Source: Betaproteobacteria bacterium (GTDB lineage Bacteria > Pseudomonadota > Gammaproteobacteria > Burkholderiales > CAIKXV01). From it: a stretch of DNA of 36,992 bases. A program made the translations under genes and the position numbers. Every line of letters starts with the position of its first letter. Position 1 is the first letter of the stretch. Location: NCBI GenBank assembly GCA_947458265.1, contig CANGYF010000008.1, forward strand, positions 1-36,992, in the 5' to 3' direction. This document shows, one piece after another, positions 32,528 to 36,992 of this stretch. The notes under the pieces are model-generated. The model was given only the letters and a program-made list of their open reading frames with translations, was not told the origin of the DNA and ran no database searches.

Positions 32528-33892
32528 TTACGGCGCGTCGTCGGTGGCAGCGTCGGCGTCGGCGCCGGCCTGCAGGCTTTCGACGAGCCATCGGGCCGTG
32601 CGCAGCAGGCGTGCATCGTCGCCGCGCTTGCCGACGAGCTGCACGCCCATCGGCAGGCCATCCTCGGAGCTCATCAGCGGCAGGCTCAGGGCCGGCATGC
32701 CGCACAGGGTCCAAAGGGTACAGAACGCGGGGTCACCCGTGTCGGCGAGGTTCGCCGGCGCGGGCCCTGCGGCAGCGGGCGTGACGATCGCGTCGTAGCG
32801 ATCGAAGAGGTCGTCGAAAACCTCGTGCAGTATCGCGCTGCGGTCGCGCGCCTGGATGTAATCGACCGCAGTGACGCCCTGCCCACGCTCGATCTGTGCG
32901 CGCAGGGCAGCGGACAACCGGTCGCGCCCCAGCTCGTATTCGAGGGCGAAGCTGGCGGCGATGTCTGCTTCCATGATCGTCCTGTGCCATTGCCAGGCTT
33001 GGCGCATCGGCTCGCCGAGTTCCTGCACGCCGACGCAGGGTCCCAGCGTCTCGACCAGTTCCTCGAAGGCCAGCGTCGTCCCGGCCTCGGCCCGCTCCCA
33101 CATCGGCGTACGCACGAAGGCCAGCCTCGGCCTCAACGGGGGCGACTGATCGAGGATGGCGCGAAACGCGGGCGGCGCGACCGGATGGGTCGCCGGGTCG
33201 CCGGCGTCGAACCCGGCGAGGGCCTCCATGCACAACGCGATGTCTTCGAGGTGGCGGGCAAAGACACTGACGGTGTCGAGCGCGGGCGAGCGCTTCAGAA
33301 TGCCGGTACGCGGCACCAGTCCGAAGCTGGGCTTGAAACCGTAGACACCGCAGAACGCAGCCGCCCGGATCGCCGATCCGTCGGTCTGCGTTCCGATCGC
33401 GAGCGGCACCATGCCGGCAGCCACGGCAGCGGCCGAGCCGCTCGAGGAGCCGCCGGGCGTACGCGTGAGGTCATGCGGGTTGCGCGTCTTGCCAGGCGCG
33501 AGGCAAGCGAGTTCGGTGGTGACCGTCTTGCCCGCGATGAGCGCGCCGCTGCGACGAAGCATCGACACGACTGCTGCGTCGCCATCGGAACGCCGTCCGG
33601 CATGCAGGACCGTACCGTTCTCCGTGGGCAGGTCGACAGTGTCGATGATGTCCTTGATGCCGACGGGCACGCCGTGCAGCGGGCCCAGGCTGCGTCCGCT
33701 GCGCCGTTCATCATCGGCGCGTCGCGCCTGGTCGAGTGCGTGGTCACGATCGATGAACGCCCAGGCGCCGACGTCGTCCTCGCGCGATTCGATCTGGCCG
33801 AGACAGGCGTTCATCAGATCCTCCGCGCCCAGCTCACCGTCCCGGATCGCCTTCGCTGCGTCGGTCGCACGCATCCATTGCAGGCCGTCCAT
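32528..33892 (-). CDS. Amidase (amidase signature family)
   Basis: A 454-residue amidase with the Ser-cisSer-Lys machinery: K80 in PVGIKDIIDT, the Ser-rich GGSSSGS at 147-153 (cis-Ser) and the nucleophile S173 in TQTDGSAIRAAAF. The nucleophile motif has D in place of the usual G. ATG 33892 gives the usual MRATDAAKAIRDGEL opening; the frame is open 41 codons further upstream but that extension is Arg/Pro-rich and unlike the family. Convergent to the TRAP operon and divergent from an MFS gene, so its substrate may be an amide taken up by one of the transporters. Substrate not assignable. Confidence 0.9.
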   Translation of the reverse strand: MDGLQWMRATDAAKAIRDGELGAEDLMNACLGQIESREDDVGAWAFIDRDHALDQARRADDERRSGRSLGPLHGVPVGIKDIIDTVDLPTENGTVLHAGRRSDGDAAVVSMLRRSGALIAGKTVTTELACLAPGKTRNPHDLTRTPGGSSSGSAAAVAAGMVPLAIGTQTDGSAIRAAAFCGVYGFKPSFGLVPRTGILKRSPALDTVSVFARHLEDIALCMEALAGFDAGDPATHPVAPPAFRAILDQSPPLRPRLAFVRTPMWERAEAGTTLAFEELVETLGPCVGVQELGEPMRQAWQWHRTIMEADIAASFALEYELGRDRLSAALRAQIERGQGVTAVDYIQARDRSAILHEVFDDLFDRYDAIVTPAAAGPAPANLADTGDPAFCTLWTLCGMPALSLPLMSSEDGLPMGVQLVGKRGDDARLLRTARWLVESLQAGADADAATDDAP

Positions 33893-34195
33893 CGTCTTCG
33901 CTTCCCCATCAGTTGGAATTACGTCAATCAGGGCTATACCAGAAAAACCGGGGTTGCCTGAGGATCGAGGCTGCCGACGACGCGGCCCGGCGCGAGAGGA
34001 CAGTTCCGGCTGCATCTCGACGATCTACAATCCAGCCAGCAGCCAGCGCCACGGTGGCCACTGCAGGCGGTGGCAGGCAGACAGGTCCAGCATGTGACGG
34101 TGGCATCGGAGCCATCCCTTGGTATCGGAAGAAGGCGGACAAGCTCAGTTGAACGATCGCCGTCGAACCGTCGCTTCGGTGACCAGGGCCTGCGC
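33893..34195. other. Divergent intergenic region, amidase / MFS
   Basis: About 300 bases between divergent genes with no convincing gene. It must hold the promoters for both. On the + strand TACAAT lies at 34026-34031, but the -35 match upstream is weak. No operator-like repeats were identified. Confidence 0.4.
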
Positions 34196-35485
34196 GTGGT
34201 GCCCTTGAGCCCCGCCACGCCTGCTGACCAGCGTTCGCTGGCGCGGCTGGTCGCGCTGGTCTGCGCCGCCCAGGTGCTGGTGCAGATCGGTGCATTCTTC
34301 TGGCCGGCGCTGCTGCCCGGCATGATGCAGCGCTGGTCGCTCACCAACAGCGAAGCCGGCTGGATCACCGCATCGTTCTACGGTGCCTACATGCTGTCGG
34401 TACCGGTGCTGGTGACCCTGACCGACCGCGTCGATCCGAAACGCGTATACCTGTTCGGCGTCGGCTGCACCGTCGTCGGCCACCTGCTGTTCGGCCTGCT
34501 GGCCGACGGCTTCTGGTCAGCCCTCGCGCTGCGCGCGCTGACCGGCATGGGATGGGCCGGCACCTACATGACCGGCCTGAAGCTGCTCGCCGACCGGGTC
34601 GACCGCCGCCTGATGTCGCGGGCGGTGACCGGCCATGCCGCGTCGATCGGCATCTCGGGTGCAGCGTCGTTCGCCTGCGCCGACCTGCTCGATGGCCTGT
34701 TCGGCTGGCGCCTGGCGTTCATGATCGTGGCGGGCACCGCGGCGCTCGCGTGGCTGCTGGTGGCGTGGAGAGTGCCCGCCCGGCAACGGCCGGCGGTCGT
34801 AAGCAAGCCCGCCGACGGCGGGTCGCTGTACGACTTCAGGCCGGTGTTCGCAAACCGGTCGGCGATGGCCTATGCGCTCGCCTACTGCGTGCACACCCTC
34901 GAGATGAACGCGATCCGCGGCTGGGGCGTGGCGTTCCTCGGCTACGTGGCGCTCGCCAGTGGCGGCGCCGCGGCAGCCCTCGCTCCGACGACGGTACTCA
35001 CGCTGCTGGCGCTGTCGGGCACGCTCGCGAGCATTGCCGGCAACGAGGCATCGATCCGGTTGGGACGGCGCCGGCTGGTGACGCTGGCGATGGCCGGCTC
35101 GGCCCTGTTGGCCGGCAGCATCGGCTGGCTCGGCACCGGCAGCTACACGGTCGCGATCATCCTGGTGTTCGTGTGGGGCATGGTGGCGTGGCTGGATTCC
35201 TCCTCGCTCACCGCAGGTACGGCAGGCACCGCGGATCCCGAGCGGCGCGGCGCCACGCTCGCGGTGCATTCCATGCTCGGCTATGCAGGCGGCTTCGTCG
35301 GGCCGCTGATGGTCGGTTTCCTGCTGGACCTGTCCGGTGGCATGTCGACCGCCGGCTGGGGCACCGCCTTCGCGGCGATCGGCGTACTGATGCTGGCGGG
35401 GCTGGTGGCGTTCCGACGCCTGCGTCCGAGCGAACTGGAGGGCGAAGCCGATCACGCAGCCAGGCGTACAGCGCAGTCCAGGTGA
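34196..35485 (+). CDS. Major facilitator superfamily transporter
   Basis: About 429 residues with twelve hydrophobic segments and the MFS loop motif between helices 2 and 3 (LTDRVDPKRVYLFG). Both halves show the Gly/Ala-rich packing helices (TGMGWAGTYMTGLKL; GYAGGFVGPLMVGFLL). The frame is open 42 codons further upstream, but that part is Arg/Ser-rich and without a membrane segment, so GTG 34196 or 34199 is preferred; the start remains uncertain. Substrate unknown. Confidence 0.82.
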   Translation: MVPLSPATPADQRSLARLVALVCAAQVLVQIGAFFWPALLPGMMQRWSLTNSEAGWITASFYGAYMLSVPVLVTLTDRVDPKRVYLFGVGCTVVGHLLFGLLADGFWSALALRALTGMGWAGTYMTGLKLLADRVDRRLMSRAVTGHAASIGISGAASFACADLLDGLFGWRLAFMIVAGTAALAWLLVAWRVPARQRPAVVSKPADGGSLYDFRPVFANRSAMAYALAYCVHTLEMNAIRGWGVAFLGYVALASGGAAAALAPTTVLTLLALSGTLASIAGNEASIRLGRRRLVTLAMAGSALLAGSIGWLGTGSYTVAIILVFVWGMVAWLDSSSLTAGTAGTADPERRGATLAVHSMLGYAGGFVGPLMVGFLLDLSGGMSTAGWGTAFAAIGVLMLAGLVAFRRLRPSELEGEADHAARRTAQSR

Positions 35486-35504
35486 CCGGCCCGCCTCGCC
35501 GCGC

Positions 35505-36443
35505 TCAGTCCGGCGGCCGTACCACCGGTTCAAAAGCGCGCGGCTGGTAACCGAAATCCCGTGTCGCTGCGTCGTGCGGAAACACCATGTCTTCGGCCAT
35601 CCGGCGTGCCATCTCGATGTTGAAGTCGCGGTAGCGCGGCAGGCGCGACAGGCACCACAGGGCGAAGCCGACCGCCGCTACCGGCACCGGCACCAGCCTC
35701 GGCGGCCGGCCGATCGCCAGGAAGATCCGCTCGACCATCGCGCGATAGGACAGCACCTCGCCGCCGGAGAGATCGTAGGCGCGGCCTTCGGCAGCGGGCG
35801 CGGCCAGCGCCGACACGCAGGCGGCCGCGAGGTCGTCGGCATGCACCGGCTGACGCAGCCCGGCACCGCCGCCGACCAGGGGAAACAGCCCGAAGCGGCG
35901 GATCGCCGTGGCGATCACCATCACGTTGCGATCGAGGCCTGCACCGTAGATCAGGGTCGGGCGGACCAGGGTCCAACCGATGCCGGCCGAGGCGCAGCTG
36001 CGCGCAAGACCGGCCTCGCCCGCCTCGAGGTCCGCAACGATGCGCTGCTCGCGCGGATGGGCGGAGCGAGCCTTGGTGAAGCGGCTGGTCGATCCGAATG
36101 CCACGATGCGCCGCAACGATACCGGCGCATCGGCCAGCAGCGGCGGCACGAGCCGCAGCGGCCCCAGGTGTATCCAGGCCTCGCAGTCGCCGCTCCAGCC
36201 GCCGGCGGACGGCCGCTCGAGGTCTGCCTGCACCCAGCTGGCACTGCCCCGCCCGTGCCAGCCGCGGCCGAACGAGGCGAGCGCCTGCGCCTCGGGCCGC
36301 CGCGACACCGCGACCACGCGGATGCCCGCAGCGGCGAGCCTCGGCAACAGGAAAAAGCCGACCTGACTCGCCGCGCCGGTCACCACGACCGAGGCCGGCA
36401 GCCCGTTCACGCCCGCGCCGCCCACCGATACGGGGGCGCTCAT
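35505..36443 (-). CDS. NAD(P)-dependent epimerase/SDR-like protein
   Basis: A 312-residue extended SDR-type protein. The N-terminal Rossmann motif is VVVTGAASQVGFFLLPRL, followed by VVAVSRRP, GSTSRFTK and TLVRPTLIYGAGLDRN. The active-site Tyr-x-x-x-Lys is not clearly present, which is common for atypical NAD-epimerase or NmrA-like members. ATG 36443 is preferred over the longer Arg-rich frame to 36584, which would overlap the channel gene. Function unknown; possibly a nucleotide-sugar or sensor-type reductase. Confidence 0.78.
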   Translation of the reverse strand: MSAPVSVGGAGVNGLPASVVVTGAASQVGFFLLPRLAAAGIRVVAVSRRPEAQALASFGRGWHGRGSASWVQADLERPSAGGWSGDCEAWIHLGPLRLVPPLLADAPVSLRRIVAFGSTSRFTKARSAHPREQRIVADLEAGEAGLARSCASAGIGWTLVRPTLIYGAGLDRNVMVIATAIRRFGLFPLVGGGAGLRQPVHADDLAAACVSALAAPAAEGRAYDLSGGEVLSYRAMVERIFLAIGRPPRLVPVPVAAVGFALWCLSRLPRYRDFNIEMARRMAEDMVFPHDAATRDFGYQPRAFEPVVRPPD

Positions 36444-36480
36444 GGTGCGGCGCCTCGCGGGCCGGAGGGGTCGACGGCAA

Positions 36481-36992
36481 TCACGGCTTGCGCGCGGACA
36501 GCGCCGCCTCGACACGCGCCAGCGCCTCGCGCGCGGCACGCAACTCTTGCAGCAGGGCGGCATCGCCGTCCGGCGCTCCGGCACGTATGTCGTCGGCCGC
36601 CTGGGTGGCCTTGCTCTCCTCCAGGCTGTTGATCACGACCGCGACGAACAGGTTGATCATCACGAAGGTGCCGACGATCACGAACGAGATGAAGAAGAGC
36701 CAGGCCCAGGGGCTCGTCTCCATCGCCGCGTACATCACCTCCGCCCAGCCCTCGAGCGTCGCGACCTGGAACAGCGTGAGCAGTGCGGCGCCCAACGTGC
36801 CCCAGCGCTCGGGATCGGCGTCGCTGAACAGGTGGAACCCGGCCACTGCATAGATGTAGAACAGCAGCGCGACCAGCATCAGCACATGGCCCATCCCGGG
36901 CAGCGCATTCACCAGCGTGGCCACGACCAGGCGAAGCTTGGGCACCGCGGACACCAGCCGCAGCACCCGCAGCAGCCGCACCATCCGCGCGA
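36481..36992 (-). CDS. Bacterial voltage-gated ion channel, C-terminal part (cut by window edge)
   Basis: The last about 170 residues of a NaChBac/ion_trans-type channel. Visible are the end of the voltage sensor S4 (VRLLRVLRLVSAV), the S4-S5 linker and S5 (MLVALLFYIYAVAGFHLF), the pore with selectivity filter TLEGWAEVM, S6 (LFFISFVIVGTFVMINLFVAVVI) and a C-terminal coiled coil (LLQELRAAREALARVEAAL) that would tetramerise. S1-S4 lie beyond the right edge. The filter TLEGW differs from the sodium-selective TLESW, so ion selectivity is uncertain. Confidence 0.9.
   Translation of the reverse strand, partial: ARMVRLLRVLRLVSAVPKLRLVVATLVNALPGMGHVLMLVALLFYIYAVAGFHLFSDADPERWGTLGAALLTLFQVATLEGWAEVMYAAMETSPWAWLFFISFVIVGTFVMINLFVAVVINSLEESKATQAADDIRAGAPDGDAALLQELRAAREALARVEAALSARKP

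Noticed and set aside
1-36992. CRISPR array, transposase or insertion sequence
   Set aside because: No regularly spaced short repeats and no transposase-like coding sequence or terminal inverted repeats were found.

Overview
The window reads as the late half of an integrated siphophage genome (about 1-23.85 kb) followed by bacterial chromosome (about 24-37 kb). The host is most likely a high-GC proteobacterium, probably a betaproteobacterium. That rests on the gene families present (HK97-type siphophage with phiE125-like connector proteins, a TRAP transporter beside an amidase, a MocR regulator) and on codon usage; it was not tested by a search. The DNA right of about 28.5 kb is visibly GC-richer than the phage part and than the 24-28.5 kb stretch.

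Phage region, left to right and all on the + strand: DNA packaging (P27-type TerS, TerL), portal, S49-type head protease, HK97-fold major capsid, a small head protein, four head-tail joining proteins, tail tube, tail-assembly chaperones G and GT joined by a programmed -1 frameshift at an A AAA AAC slippery site, tape measure, two tail-tip proteins, a GNAT-like protein and a J-like central tail protein. A receptor-binding block of five small or fibre-like genes follows. Integrase, repressor and replication genes are not in the window and should lie to the left.

The most unusual part is the end of the tail operon (19.2-22.5 kb). A fibre-type protein whose last ten residues are NCNCNCDCCC (six cysteines in nine positions) is followed, with overlapping or nearly overlapping genes, by a 263-residue protein with an Ig-like end, a small 2-oxoglutarate/Fe(II) oxygenase-like protein and a radical SAM enzyme with a complete-looking C-terminal SPASM cysteine set. 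A rho-independent terminator closes this group. It looks like a phage-encoded system that chemically modifies its own tail fibre, probably at the cysteine-rich tip. The modification idea is inference; the gene order and motifs are seen directly.

A lysis cassette follows (DUF6127-like membrane protein, 3TM holin-like protein, GH24 endolysin with a Glu/Cys/Thr catalytic set); no spanin genes are visible.

From 24 to 28.3 kb there is a divergent pair made of a MocR/PdxR-type regulator and a two-gene operon of flavin split-barrel proteins (PaiB-like and pyridoxamine-phosphate-oxidase-like), with operator-like repeats between them. Next come tRNA-3'-end-like sequences that could be integration scars, and a PLP-dependent decarboxylase whose 5' end may be lost. 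From 28.6 kb onward the genes look like ordinary chromosome: a TRAP transporter operon (dctP, terminator hairpin, dctQ, and an unusually long dctM), an amidase, an MFS transporter, a SDR/epimerase-like protein and the C-terminal half of a bacterial voltage-gated ion channel cut by the window edge.
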